Below, one piece after another: positions 26,479 through 36,300 of a DNA stretch of 64,000 nt. This DNA comes from an uncultured Acetatifactor sp. (lineage in GTDB: Bacteria; Bacillota; Clostridia; Lachnospirales; Lachnospiraceae), in contig CAJUGH010000017.1 of the NCBI GenBank assembly GCA_910586215.1, positions 24,257 through 88,256 of the forward strand, in the 5' to 3' direction. Position 1 is the stretch's first letter. Each line of letters starts with the position of its first letter. The notes below the pieces were generated by a model. That model did not search any database. It worked only from the letters and a program-made list of their open reading frames with translations, and was not told the origin of the DNA. The position numbers and the translations under genes were made by a program.

Positions 26479-27399
26479 ATGAAGAGAAAGAAGAAAACCA
26501 ACTGGAAAGGTGCCATTCCCATCTATTGCATGATGCTTCCGGGAATTCTGTACCTGCTGATCAACAATTATGCACCTATGTTCGGACTGGTGATCGCTTT
26601 TAAGCGGATCGACTGGAACAAGGGGATCCTGGGAAGTGACTGGGCGGGATTCAACAATTTCCGCTACCTGTTCACCTCTTCCGAGGCGTGGACCATGACC
26701 AGGAACACAGTCCTGTACAACCTGGCCTTTATCATTATTGGCACGGTGGCTGCCGTGGCTGTGGCCATCCTGCTCAACGAGATCACCTCCAGGTTCTCCA
26801 GCAGGCTCTATCAGACACTGATCCTGCTGCCCTATATGATCTCCTGGGTCATTGTGAGTTATCTGGTGTTCGCCTTCCTGAGCGCTGACACAGGGATGGT
26901 GAACCAGGGGATCCTGTCTCCTCTGGGGAAGGAACCCATTGTCTGGTACCAGGAGAAGAAATACTGGCCTTTTATCCTGGTCTTCGTCCACTTGTGGAAG
27001 AGTGTAGGATTCTCCATGGTCATCTATCTGTCCAGCATCGTGGGCATCAGCAGGGACTATTATGAGGCGGCCAGGATAGACGGAGCGAGGAAGTGGAAGC
27101 AGATCCGCTACATCACGCTGCCGCTGCTGAAACCCACGGTGATTACCCTGCTGATCATGAACATCGGCAGTATCTTTTACTCCGACTTCGGCCTGTTCTA
27201 CCAGGTACCCAGGAATGCAGGGGCGCTGTTTGACGTGACACAGACCATTGACACATATGTATACAATGCATTGATGCAGCAGGGGAACATCTCCCTGTCT
27301 GCGGCGGCAGGTTTCTACCAGTCCATTGTAGGGTTCGTGCTGGTGGTGGCAGCCAACGCCGTGGTCCGCAGGTACAGCAGGGAGAGCGCCTTGTTCTGA
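26479..27399 (+). CDS. Sugar ABC importer permease (LplB-type)
   Basis: A 306-residue permease with six membrane helices. It carries the EAA-type cytosolic motif EAARIDGARKWKQIRYITLPLL (starting about residue 195; EAA at 196) for contact with the ATPase, and an N-terminal basic stretch KRKKKTNW. It resembles LplB/YtcP-family permeases that import plant-glycan oligosaccharides. It is first in an operon with a second permease and a lipoprotein; no ATPase is nearby, so a shared MsmX-type ATPase is probably used (inference). Confidence 0.9.
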   Translation: MKRKKKTNWKGAIPIYCMMLPGILYLLINNYAPMFGLVIAFKRIDWNKGILGSDWAGFNNFRYLFTSSEAWTMTRNTVLYNLAFIIIGTVAAVAVAILLNEITSRFSSRLYQTLILLPYMISWVIVSYLVFAFLSADTGMVNQGILSPLGKEPIVWYQEKKYWPFILVFVHLWKSVGFSMVIYLSSIVGISRDYYEAARIDGARKWKQIRYITLPLLKPTVITLLIMNIGSIFYSDFGLFYQVPRNAGALFDVTQTIDTYVYNALMQQGNISLSAAAGFYQSIVGFVLVVAANAVVRRYSRESALF

Positions 27400-27485
27400 G
27401 GAAAACGGCGATTACTGGAAAACCCATGGAACGCCGGTATGGCGTGGAGAAACACCCTGGAGGGGTGTGAAATAGGAGCATTACT

Positions 27486-28370
27486 ATGATAGGAAAAAGT
27501 GAAAAAAGAATCCGTTTGATTGCCCACATTGTATTGATCATCATGAGCCTGCTTGCCCTGCTGCCTTTCCTGCTGCTGATCGCTGCTTCCATGACAGATG
27601 AGAAGGTTGCCCTGGTAGAAGGCTTCCGGTTCATCCCCGGTGCCTTCAGCCTGGAGGCGTACCAGTATATCATGAAGCAGAGCACCATGATATTCCGGGC
27701 CTATGGGATCACCATTTTTACCACCCTGGTGGGAACCGGTATCGGCCTGACCATTACTTCCCTGCTGGGATATGGCTTGACCAAGGACATTCCGGGAAAA
27801 AGGTTTTTCAATTTCTTCGTGGTGTTCACCATGCTGTTCAACGGGGGCCTGGTGCCCACCTACTTGATCTACACTAAGTACCTGCATGTGACCAATACCA
27901 TCTGGGCCTTGATTGTACCGTCCCTGCTGCTCAACGCTTTCCAGGTGATGCTGGTGCGGAATTACTTTGCCACCAGTATCCCTGAGTCTCTCTTAGAGAG
28001 TGCGAAGCTGGACGGAGCAGGGGAGATGGCTATCTTCCAGAAGATCGTGCTGCCCCTGTCCAAGCCCATCCTGGCTACTGTGGGACTGATGATGGCCCTG
28101 GCCTACTGGAACAATTGGACAAACGGCCTGTATTACCTGGATGACCCCAAGCTCTATTCCATCCAGAATGTACTGAACGCAATCAACAATAACATTGCGG
28201 CGCTGACTTCCATGGCCGGGACAGGACTGTATGTGAATAAGTCCGAGATTCCCACCCTTACGGCACGTATGGCCATAGCGGTGCTGGGGATCCTGCCCAT
28301 GCTGTGCATCTATCCCTTTTTCCAGAGGTATTTTGTGAAAGGGATCACGCTGGGGGCTGTAAAAGGGTAA
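27486..28370 (+). CDS. Sugar ABC importer permease (LplC-type)
   Basis: A 294-residue partner permease with six helices and the EAA-like motif ESLLESAKLDGAGEMA (about residues 168-183), and the family's C-terminal ending YFVKGITLGAVKG. ATG 27486 follows GAGCATTACT; two small hairpins (ACGCC/GGCGT and ACACCC/GGGTGT) lie in the 86-base gap before it. It pairs with the preceding permease. Confidence 0.9.
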   Translation: MIGKSEKRIRLIAHIVLIIMSLLALLPFLLLIAASMTDEKVALVEGFRFIPGAFSLEAYQYIMKQSTMIFRAYGITIFTTLVGTGIGLTITSLLGYGLTKDIPGKRFFNFFVVFTMLFNGGLVPTYLIYTKYLHVTNTIWALIVPSLLLNAFQVMLVRNYFATSIPESLLESAKLDGAGEMAIFQKIVLPLSKPILATVGLMMALAYWNNWTNGLYYLDDPKLYSIQNVLNAINNNIAALTSMAGTGLYVNKSEIPTLTARMAIAVLGILPMLCIYPFFQRYFVKGITLGAVKG

Positions 28371-28449
28371 GAGATAAATGACTTTCATGGGAGTAGGAAG
28401 TTGCAGGTGTGCTGGCCGCTTCTGTGGATGTGATTTATAGACAGAAACT

Positions 28450-28601
28450 GTTACTGTTCACTCCGCTCACAGCAACATATGCACACAAAACGCCAGATGT
28501 AGGCGTTTTGGCGCGAGGTAGTCAAGGCAGTCAAGATTGCCTGGGTTTGTCACGCTGGGAGCGCGTGAAAACACCTCGCGGTGGCACCTGTGAACAGTAA
28601 C
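28450..28601 (+). repeat. MITE-like intergenic element, copy C, with 8 bp target duplication
   Basis: The ends are perfect inverted repeats: GTTACTGTTCAC (28450-28461) and GTGAACAGTAAC (28590-28601). It is flanked on both sides by CAGAAACT (28442-28449 and 28602-28609), an 8 bp direct repeat. Inside is the hairpin AAAACGCC/GGCGTTTT. No coding capacity. It fills most of the 329-base gap 28371-28699 between the permease genes and their lipoprotein gene. Confidence 0.85.
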
Positions 28602-28699
28602 CAGAAACTTACAATTGGGAGAAGGGTGCCGGGCTGCTGTTTGCTGTGGCAGATGCCAGGACATGCAAAAGCTGTGGCACACCTTAAAAAGGAGGAAGT

Positions 28700-30250
28700 A
28701 TGAAGAGAAGATGGACGAAACTGTTTGCAGGTCTGCTGTGTGCAGCCATGCTGACCGGCTGTGCATCCGGCGGCGGGAATGCAGGTGCCGGGAACACTGG
28801 CGGGAGCGGTGCCGGTTCTGGCAGCACCGGGACACAGGACGGCGGGGAAGCCGTTACCGTGCGGATGACTTATATCACCGGCGGAGTGGCCCCGGACGGC
28901 CTGGGCCGGATTGAGGCGGCACTGAGTGAGAAGACCATGGAGAAGATCGGCTGCAAGGTGGAACTGGTACCGGTAGCTTTCTCTGACCAGGCGGCTACTT
29001 ACAACAAATGGTTTGCCAGCGATGAGAGTGTGGACGTAATCTGTACCGTATTCCAGGACTATCTGGCCATGATCAATGCCGGTGCCTTCCAGCCTCTGGA
29101 TGACCTGGTGCAGGGTCACGGGCAGGCCATGCTGGAGAAGGACAAGGAGAAGGCTTTCCTGGGAGCCGGAAGATATAAGGGTGCCCTGTATGGCGTTCCC
29201 ACCATTCCTTCTGCCCCTGGCAATGGCGGTGCCCTCTATATCCGCAAGGATGTATATGACCAGCTGGACACTACGGGAATCGATGGGGATGGATACTTGA
29301 ATTATGAGCAGCTGGACAGCATTCTCTCCCAGATTGCCGAGAAATGCCCCCAGTACACGGCATTGGGGATTGCAGGCAACAGAACCCGCTCCAATTTCTT
29401 CTATGTGGAGAACTATGACAACCTGGGTGTGTCAGGGGAGTCCAGCGGTGTCATCGTGGATGCCTTGAACAGTACCACCGTGGAGAACCTGTATGCAACA
29501 GATGCCTACAGGACATATCTGGACTGGATGCGGAAATGGTACCTGGCAGGCTATATCTCCAAGGATGCTGCTACTTCCGAGGAGACAGGCGCAGATCTGT
29601 TTGACGCAGGAAAGGCCGCTACCTACATCGGTATGAGCACACCGGGTACCAGGGAGAATTCAGAGAACGAGGCAGGGACGGAAGTGGTACAGTTGAATCT
29701 CTGTCCCACCTGGATGACCACCAATGTATATACCGGCGTGCTGTTCTTCGTACCTACCAAGGCGAAGAATCCGGAGAAGGCAGTGGAACTGCTGGATATC
29801 CTGTTCACGGATGCGGAGGTTTCCAATATCCTGGCAAACGGTGTGGAGGGTGAAGACTACACCATCATAAATGCAGAGGATAACATCATCCAGTTCAAGG
29901 AAGGCAATGACTATACCAATATGTACGGTGTGTGGGGAGACGGTGCCCAGTGGTATATCAGCCCGCCTACCACTGCTGAAATGTATCAGATGCGGGAGGA
30001 CTACCTGAAGGAATCCATTGCCCACACCTCAAAGGCATATGGCTATAAATTCGATGCGACTTCCGTGGAGACAGAGCAGGCCACAGTGAAGACAGTGATC
30101 TCCAAGTACCTGACCCAGCTGGAGTATGGTACCGTGGATGTGGATACTGTGCTGCCAGAGTTTTTAAGGGAACTGGAGAATGCCGGTATCGACAGGATCG
30201 TGGAAGAGAACCAGAGACAGCTGAATGAGTGGCTTGCCGGACAGAAATAA
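28700..30250 (+). CDS. Sugar ABC importer solute-binding lipoprotein (LplA-type)
   Basis: A 516-residue lipoprotein: signal peptide with lipobox MLTGC (Cys at about residue 21), a Gly/Ser linker of about 25 residues, then a large solute-binding domain with NGGALYIRKDVYDQL and GVLFFVPTKAKNPEKAVELLD. Size and C-terminal pattern (ENQRQLNEWLA) fit the LplA/family-1 group that feeds LplB/LplC permeases. AGGAGGAAGT precedes ATG 28700. It is separated from its permeases by a MITE-like insertion. Confidence 0.9.
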   Translation: MKRRWTKLFAGLLCAAMLTGCASGGGNAGAGNTGGSGAGSGSTGTQDGGEAVTVRMTYITGGVAPDGLGRIEAALSEKTMEKIGCKVELVPVAFSDQAATYNKWFASDESVDVICTVFQDYLAMINAGAFQPLDDLVQGHGQAMLEKDKEKAFLGAGRYKGALYGVPTIPSAPGNGGALYIRKDVYDQLDTTGIDGDGYLNYEQLDSILSQIAEKCPQYTALGIAGNRTRSNFFYVENYDNLGVSGESSGVIVDALNSTTVENLYATDAYRTYLDWMRKWYLAGYISKDAATSEETGADLFDAGKAATYIGMSTPGTRENSENEAGTEVVQLNLCPTWMTTNVYTGVLFFVPTKAKNPEKAVELLDILFTDAEVSNILANGVEGEDYTIINAEDNIIQFKEGNDYTNMYGVWGDGAQWYISPPTTAEMYQMREDYLKESIAHTSKAYGYKFDATSVETEQATVKTVISKYLTQLEYGTVDVDTVLPEFLRELENAGIDRIVEENQRQLNEWLAGQK

Positions 30251-30266
30251 CGGGAAAGGGGATCAA

Positions 30267-30297
30267 AGGGAGATATCCTGGAAAGGGATATCTCCTT
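30267..30297 (+). other. Perfect 10 bp hairpin between lipoprotein and rhamnosidase genes
   Basis: GGAGATATCC (30269-30278) and GGATATCTCC (30286-30295) with a 7-base loop. The tail is CTTCCCC rather than T-rich, so it may be a stabilising or weak terminator stem that lets some transcription enter the GH78 gene. Confidence 0.5.
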
Positions 30298-30331
30298 CCC
30301 CTGTGTCCGCGGGAAACAGGAGTGAAAAGAG

Positions 30332-33058
30332 ATGCTGGAAGCAAGAGATTTATACGTGGTGCCCACAGGCTACCAGGGCATGCAGGATCCCATAGGGGTA
30401 TCGGGTACTGGTGGCCGTTTTACCTGGAACATCCGGGGAAAGGGCAGGGATGTGATACAGCAGGCATACAGACTGCAGATTGCCAGGGAAGAAGATTTCC
30501 GGGAACCTGTGTACGACAAGACATGGACAGGTGCGGATACCTGGTGCGAAGTAGAACTGGAACTGGCAGAGAAGCAGGTCTACTTCTGGAGAGTGTGTTC
30601 CTGTGTGACAGAGGGGGACAAAGATCCGGTATGGCTTCCCTGGAGTGATCCAGGGAAGTTTGAAACAGGCCTGTTTGGTGAGGATTCCTGGCAGGGGGAA
30701 TGGATTGAGGCAGATGAAGACTTTTACCGGGATGCCAGGGAGGTAGCCCGGGATTTCTGGGAATCTCCCGATATAGACCAGGGGATGCGGCGCTGTGTCT
30801 ACCTGCGGCGGACATGGGAACTTGCAGAAGCGCCAGTCAGGGCCAGGTCCTATGTAACGGCCCATGGCTTCTACGAACTGCGGATCAATGGAAGGAAAGC
30901 CGGGAAATACGCCCTTGCGCCTGACTTCACGGCTTATGACAAGTGCCTGTATTGCCAGACTTATGATATCACCGGGCTGCTGCATCCGGGAGAGAACCAG
31001 GTGGAGGTGGTACTGGCAGACGGCTGGTATGCAGGGCATGCCCAGGGGATTCCCGGCAGGAACCACCTCTACGGCGAGAGGCCGGCCCTGCTGATGCAGG
31101 CAGAGGCGCAGTCTGCAGATGGAAGGACAAGTATCCTGGCCAGCGATGATACCTTCCGGGCCTGCACGGGGCCGCTGTTGTATGCAGACCTGTTCATGGG
31201 GGAATATCTGGACCAGACCCAGGACAGTGTGGAATATGGGACGGTGGTCTGTCCATACCCCAAGGATATCCTGGTTCCCCAGGAGTATGAGGGAATTCAG
31301 GAGAAGAAGAACCTGCTGGCAGTGGGGCTGCTGCCAGCGGCAAAGGTATGGCAGCAGGCAGACGGTTCCTGGATCGTGGATTACGGGCAGGTACTGGCAG
31401 GAAGAGAGCGGATCCGTTTCTGTGGAGAGGCAGGCAGTCTGGTGAAAATCGAACACAGTGAAGTGCTGGATCCTGCCACAGGGGATATCATGAGGACCAT
31501 TCAGAGATTTCCCAACCACAGCCAGACCGATACAGTGCGGATCGTGGAGGAAGACTGGATCTATGAGCCAAGCTTTTCCTTCCAGGGATTCCGGTACCTG
31601 AAGATAAGCGGACTTGTGGGAGAACTTGTCCCTTCCCGGTGTGCCTGTGCTGTGCTGGAGACGGCAATGACAGATACCTGTGCCTTCCATTGCAGCCATG
31701 AGGAACTGGACCGGCTGGTGCGCAATGCCTACTGGAGCCAGTGTGGGAACATGATATCCATTCCCACAGACTGTCCCCAGAGGGAAAGGGGTGGCTTTAC
31801 CGGGGATGCCCAGATTTTCTGCAGGACGGCAGCCTGGAACCAGGACGTGCTGGGATTCTTTCGCAGGTGGCTGGGACAATGCCGTCTGGAACAGCTTAAG
31901 AGGGGACAGATTCCCATTGTGGTGCCTTACACGGATGCCTATCGGGATTCGGAGCCGAACCCCGGCTGGACTTCTGCGGGGTGGGGAGATGCCATTATCT
32001 TTGTGCCACTGGATCTATACCATGCATATGGATGTAGGGAAGTGCTGCAGGAGAATTACAGCGCCATGGAGAGATGGATGGATTATGTGACAGCCTGTGC
32101 CCAGGACAGTATGCCGGAACAGTATTATATGGATTTCGGGAAGCGCAGGGCCATGCAGTACCTGTGGAATACAGGTTATCACTGGGGTGACTGGCTGATG
32201 CCCGGATACACGGATGAGGAGGGAGTGGCCTGCAGCAAGGAGATCACGGCATCCCTGTTCTATTACAGGCAGGCAGTGTGCATGGAAGAGATCAGTCATG
32301 TGCTGGAAGAGAGCGGTTTCCTGGAAGGACAGGAACACAGCAGCTATTACAGGGAACTGGCCGGGCATATCCGGGATGCCTTCCACCAGGTGTATCTGAC
32401 GAAGGACGGGAAGCTGACCCGGGAACTGCAGGGATTGTATGTGATGGCTATTGCCTTCGGCATGGTGCAGGGGACAGAGAGGGAGATTTTTGCAGGGCGG
32501 CTGGAGGAACTGGTGAAGGAAGCAGGTTACCATCTGGGCACAGGCTTCCTGTCCACGCCGTTTCTGCTGGATGTGCTCTGGGAATGCGGCCTTCGGGATA
32601 CGGCCTACCGGGTGCTCTACCAGGATACCTATCCCTCCTGGCTGTACGAGGTGAAAAAAGGAGCCACCACCATCTGGGAACACTGGGATGAGATCCGGGA
32701 GGACGGCAGTGTATGTGGGGGCAGCTTCAACCACTATGCCTTCGGTTGTATTGCAGATTTCATCTACCGGCGAATCGGCGGTATTACCTCCCTGGTGCCA
32801 GGGTTTCGGGAGGTGCTGATCCAGCCCGAGGCAGTGCGGGGAATCACCTATGCAGAGTTGTCTTACCAGACCCAGTTTGGATGGTTCCATGTGCGGTGGG
32901 ACAGGGAGGAAGCGGGCATCCGCTGCCAGGTCACCATCCCTCCGGGCATGTGTGCATGGACGGAGGAGGAAGGAAACCGGAAACGGTATGGCAGCGGTGT
33001 CCATGTGTTCCTACTGCCCCTTGAGGAAGCCGTAGTCAGTTCTGGCCATAGTAGGTAG
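30332..33058 (+). CDS. Alpha-L-rhamnosidase, glycoside hydrolase family 78
   Basis: Removes terminal alpha-L-rhamnose from rhamnogalacturonan, flavonoid glycosides or bacterial polysaccharides. The 908 residues show the GH78 order: N-terminal beta domains (YVTAHGFYELRINGRKAG), then the alpha/alpha barrel with CPQRERGGFTGDAQIF carrying the Asp/Glu catalytic region, TDAYRDSEPNPGWTSAGWGD and GATTIWEHWDEI, and a C-terminal beta domain. No signal peptide, so it acts in the cytoplasm on imported oligosaccharides. It follows the lipoprotein of the first importer, so that importer probably carries rhamnosides. The 3' end overlaps the convergent response-regulator gene by 23 bases. Confidence 0.92.
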   Translation: MLEARDLYVVPTGYQGMQDPIGVSGTGGRFTWNIRGKGRDVIQQAYRLQIAREEDFREPVYDKTWTGADTWCEVELELAEKQVYFWRVCSCVTEGDKDPVWLPWSDPGKFETGLFGEDSWQGEWIEADEDFYRDAREVARDFWESPDIDQGMRRCVYLRRTWELAEAPVRARSYVTAHGFYELRINGRKAGKYALAPDFTAYDKCLYCQTYDITGLLHPGENQVEVVLADGWYAGHAQGIPGRNHLYGERPALLMQAEAQSADGRTSILASDDTFRACTGPLLYADLFMGEYLDQTQDSVEYGTVVCPYPKDILVPQEYEGIQEKKNLLAVGLLPAAKVWQQADGSWIVDYGQVLAGRERIRFCGEAGSLVKIEHSEVLDPATGDIMRTIQRFPNHSQTDTVRIVEEDWIYEPSFSFQGFRYLKISGLVGELVPSRCACAVLETAMTDTCAFHCSHEELDRLVRNAYWSQCGNMISIPTDCPQRERGGFTGDAQIFCRTAAWNQDVLGFFRRWLGQCRLEQLKRGQIPIVVPYTDAYRDSEPNPGWTSAGWGDAIIFVPLDLYHAYGCREVLQENYSAMERWMDYVTACAQDSMPEQYYMDFGKRRAMQYLWNTGYHWGDWLMPGYTDEEGVACSKEITASLFYYRQAVCMEEISHVLEESGFLEGQEHSSYYRELAGHIRDAFHQVYLTKDGKLTRELQGLYVMAIAFGMVQGTEREIFAGRLEELVKEAGYHLGTGFLSTPFLLDVLWECGLRDTAYRVLYQDTYPSWLYEVKKGATTIWEHWDEIREDGSVCGGSFNHYAFGCIADFIYRRIGGITSLVPGFREVLIQPEAVRGITYAELSYQTQFGWFHVRWDREEAGIRCQVTIPPGMCAWTEEEGNRKRYGSGVHVFLLPLEEAVVSSGHSR

Positions 33059-34427
33059 TCCTGTATTCGCTGGGGGTATGGCCCGTATATTTCTTGAAGG
33101 TCTTTAGAAAATAAAAGTAGTCATTAAACCCGGTTTTCAAGGATACTTCATTGATGGAGATATCCGTGGTGGTCAGAAGCTTTTTTGCCTGGGTGATGCG
33201 CTGGTTGGTCAGGTAATGGGAGAAGGTGGTCCCGGCCGACTTCTTAAATAGCTGGCTGATATAGTTAGGGTTGAGACTGACTATCCTGGCGACATCCTTC
33301 AAGGTAATATTCTCATAATAAAACGTATTGATGTATTTCACGATCTTAAGGAAATAAACATTGCTTAAGTCAGATTCCTCCTGGGGATCCGGGGTTGTGT
33401 TGAGAAGCTGGAGCAGGCTGTCCAGCATATCCGTAAAAGAGGTATATTCGTGTACAAGCTGCCTGTAGCCATACAGGATATAATCCTGGGGATCAGCCAG
33501 CAGCTGGGGATTGGACAGGATCATATGATAGAGAGACCCCGCATCTTGAATGGAGAAATTCCTATGACAGTCCTTGTCTTTTAACTGGCCCAGCAGTTCA
33601 CATAGCCGGTCCTTATCCGAGAAGGATATGGCGCTCTGGATCTGCTGCATCAAGGGATGGAAACTGTTGTCATGGAGGCTGTCACAGATCTTGCAAGCAG
33701 GCTCCAGGAAGAAATGGTAGGCCATGGCGATACACTTGTAGAATGCCGCCTTGAAATCCTTCGCCATAACCGGATAAGGATAGAGTCCTATGCCATAGAC
33801 CTTCTGGGAGCAGGCACTTTCCTGTAATAGTTTCCTGTCATAGGTTCCCTGAGAGATATATCCGTATTGGGATGGTCCGATGCGGAAGGACAGGGCATCC
33901 GGTATCTGTAGCGGGACATCACTGACAGAGGAGGCAAAATAGCAGATATCCTGGAGGATACCGTGTTCTCCCAGGTACTGGGTGATCTTGGGGGTATCAT
34001 TGTCTTCTATGGCATCCAGGAAATCATCTGAAGTGATGCGGCTGGGAAGGTGCTGCTGCAGGTTGCGGACTGCCTTCAGCAGCAGTCCCACCACCTCACT
34101 ATATTCCACCGGCTTCAGGCAGTAACCCAGAACCCCGTACTGGATTGCTTTCTGGGCATAGGAGAACTCTGCATAGCCGCTGATAATGATAATCTGTGTG
34201 CCAAGTCCCTCCTGGGAGACCATCCGGCACAGTTCCAGACCGCTGTAGCCTGGCATACGGATGTCCAGGATGGCAATGTGGGGAGGTGTATTCTTCAAGA
34301 TATCATATGCCTGCTTTCCGGTGGTGGCAGTATAGGCTACCTGCATGCCATACTGCTGCCAGGGGATATGGTGGATCATGGAATCCACAATGGATTGTTC
34401 ATCATCTGCCAATAATACCTGATACAT
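33036..34427 (-). CDS. YesN-type response regulator with AraC DNA-binding domain (second system)
   Basis: A 463-residue regulator: receiver domain (Asp in IAILDIRMPGYSGLELC, about residue 54; Lys in GYCLKPVEYSE), a long middle region of about 200 residues, and a C-terminal AraC-type HTH (RIVSLNPNYISQLFKKSAG and TGFNDYFYFLKTFKKYTGH). It is larger than the first system's regulator. It lies 61 bases after its kinase on the minus strand and probably controls the divergent GH43/importer operon from 36616 (inference). Confidence 0.92.
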   Translation of the reverse strand: MYQVLLADDEQSIVDSMIHHIPWQQYGMQVAYTATTGKQAYDILKNTPPHIAILDIRMPGYSGLELCRMVSQEGLGTQIIIISGYAEFSYAQKAIQYGVLGYCLKPVEYSEVVGLLLKAVRNLQQHLPSRITSDDFLDAIEDNDTPKITQYLGEHGILQDICYFASSVSDVPLQIPDALSFRIGPSQYGYISQGTYDRKLLQESACSQKVYGIGLYPYPVMAKDFKAAFYKCIAMAYHFFLEPACKICDSLHDNSFHPLMQQIQSAISFSDKDRLCELLGQLKDKDCHRNFSIQDAGSLYHMILSNPQLLADPQDYILYGYRQLVHEYTSFTDMLDSLLQLLNTTPDPQEESDLSNVYFLKIVKYINTFYYENITLKDVARIVSLNPNYISQLFKKSAGTTFSHYLTNQRITQAKKLLTTTDISINEVSLKTGFNDYFYFLKTFKKYTGHTPSEYRTTYYGQN

Positions 34428-34488
34428 ATTGTGCCCTCCCCGGTGTCTGATGCACCTTGATCCCTGTAGGGGACTATCTTATCTGTTA

Positions 34489-36300
34489 TCACTTGTTCGT
34501 GGAACCTGCTTCACTGGCCTTCCCTGGCATATGCAGCGTAACCACGGTGCCGTCTGTTTCCGTGCTGTCAATGGTAATTCCGTAATTGTTCCCATATTGT
34601 AGCTTTAGGCGGGCGTTTGTATTGAGGATGCCCACATAGTTCTCTGTGTTGTATTGGGGGTCAGCCAGGCAGGACCGCAGTTCCTGCAGCCGGTGGGCAG
34701 GTATGCCTACGCCATCATCCCGGATTTCCACCAGGAATTCCTGTTCTGTCACTGTGCAGCCTATATACAGGATACAGTGCTCCAGGGATGGTTCTATGCC
34801 ATGCTGGATGGCATTCTCCACCAGCGGCTGGAGAATGATCTTGATGACGGGCATTTCCAGGACTTCCTCGGGGATATTGAAGAAAATGTCAAACTTGTCC
34901 TGGAAGCGGAATCTCTGGATCTCTATGTAAGCCCTGGTCATCTCCAGTTCTTCCCGGAAGGGGACAACGGGATTTCCCTTGGTGCTGTAGCGATACATTT
35001 TACCGACGGCCACCGTGATGGTGGCTATATCCGTAGCTCCCCGGTTCAGTGCCAGGGAACGCAGCAGTTCCAGCACATTGTAGAGGAAATGAGGGTTGAT
35101 CTGGCTACGGAAATAATCAATCTGGGTAGCCTGTGACCGGATCTTCTCCTCATACAGCTTGGAAGAAGTCTCAAAGATCTGTTCATTCAGGGAGTCAATG
35201 TCAGAGAACATATTGGAGAAGGCAATGGCCAGGTCACGGACCTCTGCACAGCCCTTGACATCCAGGGGATATGCCAGGTGCCGCTGCCTTCTCGTACGGA
35301 TCTGCTCCAGGTGCCCGTGGATCTGGTTGATGGGTTGTACCATGTTGCGGTACAAGGCCACGAGCATCAGCAGGGAAAAAAGCACAACAGCCCCCAGCAG
35401 AAACCAGATGTAATAGGTCATGCCGCTTAGCATTTTCTCAATGGCAGGAATATACACGGCGCTGATGATATAGCAGTTGGCGGCCTCCGAATACGTCATG
35501 CGGATGGAGAAGGCATCACGGCGGACTGTGTATGGGGAGGTGGGGCTGTTTGTGGATAACTGCCCCGCATATTCCTTGCAGGCAGTCGTTACGGCATCTG
35601 AGAACAGGGAAGAATTGCTGCTCAGCCCGCTGATATTGCCACTGGTATCCATGATGAAGAAGGAGGATGGCGAATCCGTGGTGGAATGATCCAGTTCCAG
35701 CTTGTCCATGTCCAGACAGATCAAGGCGCTGCCGATTTGCTTTCCATAGTTGTAGATATTACAGCAATAGACATAGTAATTCTTGTCTGCCAGGGGAAGG
35801 AAACTGCTCTTTTTCAGACCAAGGCCGTGACTGCTGCCTGCTCGGCTGGTGGCAATCTGCCGGTACAGGTCAGCCAGGTCATCCTCAGAGAACAGGGTAG
35901 ACCAATGGATGAGCTGGTTCACGAAGGACACATCATAGATACCAGTGTTTAAGGATTTGATATAGGTAATATCATTGTCTATGGCAGCTATGGTATCCGG
36001 GGACAGTTCCTGGTAGGATTGTGCCCCGAAGAGGTTTCGATAGAGTTCATCTGTCTGGAACTGGCGGCAGAGTACATCCATCTGGAAACACAGGGTATCC
36101 AGCTGGTTGCTGTATTTATCCGTAAACAGGTCCACATAATTATTCACATTGGCAAACAGGATCCGCTGGGCAGTCTGAAGAATCAGAAAAGAGAGGATTC
36201 CTATCAGAAACAGGGAAAGACCGCTGAGGATCAGGAACTGTCTCTGGATGGAAAATCTGCTGAAGCGGTGTCTGTGGCCTTGTCCTGTTCCATTGTGCAT
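34489..36300 (-). CDS. YesM-type sensor histidine kinase (second system)
   Basis: A 603-residue kinase with a basic N-terminus, helix 1 (FLILSGLSLFLIGILSFLIL, about residues 24-43), an extracytoplasmic sensor domain to about 290, helix 2 (YIWFLLGAVVLFSLLMLVAL), HAMP, His box FRSQINPHFLYNVLELLRS and HATPase N-box IILQPLVENAIQHGI. It is transcribed before its regulator. The 315-base region upstream (36301-36615) holds divergent control signals. Confidence 0.9.
   Translation of the reverse strand: MHNGTGQGHRHRFSRFSIQRQFLILSGLSLFLIGILSFLILQTAQRILFANVNNYVDLFTDKYSNQLDTLCFQMDVLCRQFQTDELYRNLFGAQSYQELSPDTIAAIDNDITYIKSLNTGIYDVSFVNQLIHWSTLFSEDDLADLYRQIATSRAGSSHGLGLKKSSFLPLADKNYYVYCCNIYNYGKQIGSALICLDMDKLELDHSTTDSPSSFFIMDTSGNISGLSSNSSLFSDAVTTACKEYAGQLSTNSPTSPYTVRRDAFSIRMTYSEAANCYIISAVYIPAIEKMLSGMTYYIWFLLGAVVLFSLLMLVALYRNMVQPINQIHGHLEQIRTRRQRHLAYPLDVKGCAEVRDLAIAFSNMFSDIDSLNEQIFETSSKLYEEKIRSQATQIDYFRSQINPHFLYNVLELLRSLALNRGATDIATITVAVGKMYRYSTKGNPVVPFREELEMTRAYIEIQRFRFQDKFDIFFNIPEEVLEMPVIKIILQPLVENAIQHGIEPSLEHCILYIGCTVTEQEFLVEIRDDGVGIPAHRLQELRSCLADPQYNTENYVGILNTNARLKLQYGNNYGITIDSTETDGTVVTLHMPGKASEAGSTNK

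Noticed and set aside
30350..31879. Antisense frame of 509 codons opposite the GH78 gene
   Set aside because: The GH78 motifs on the other strand are unambiguous.
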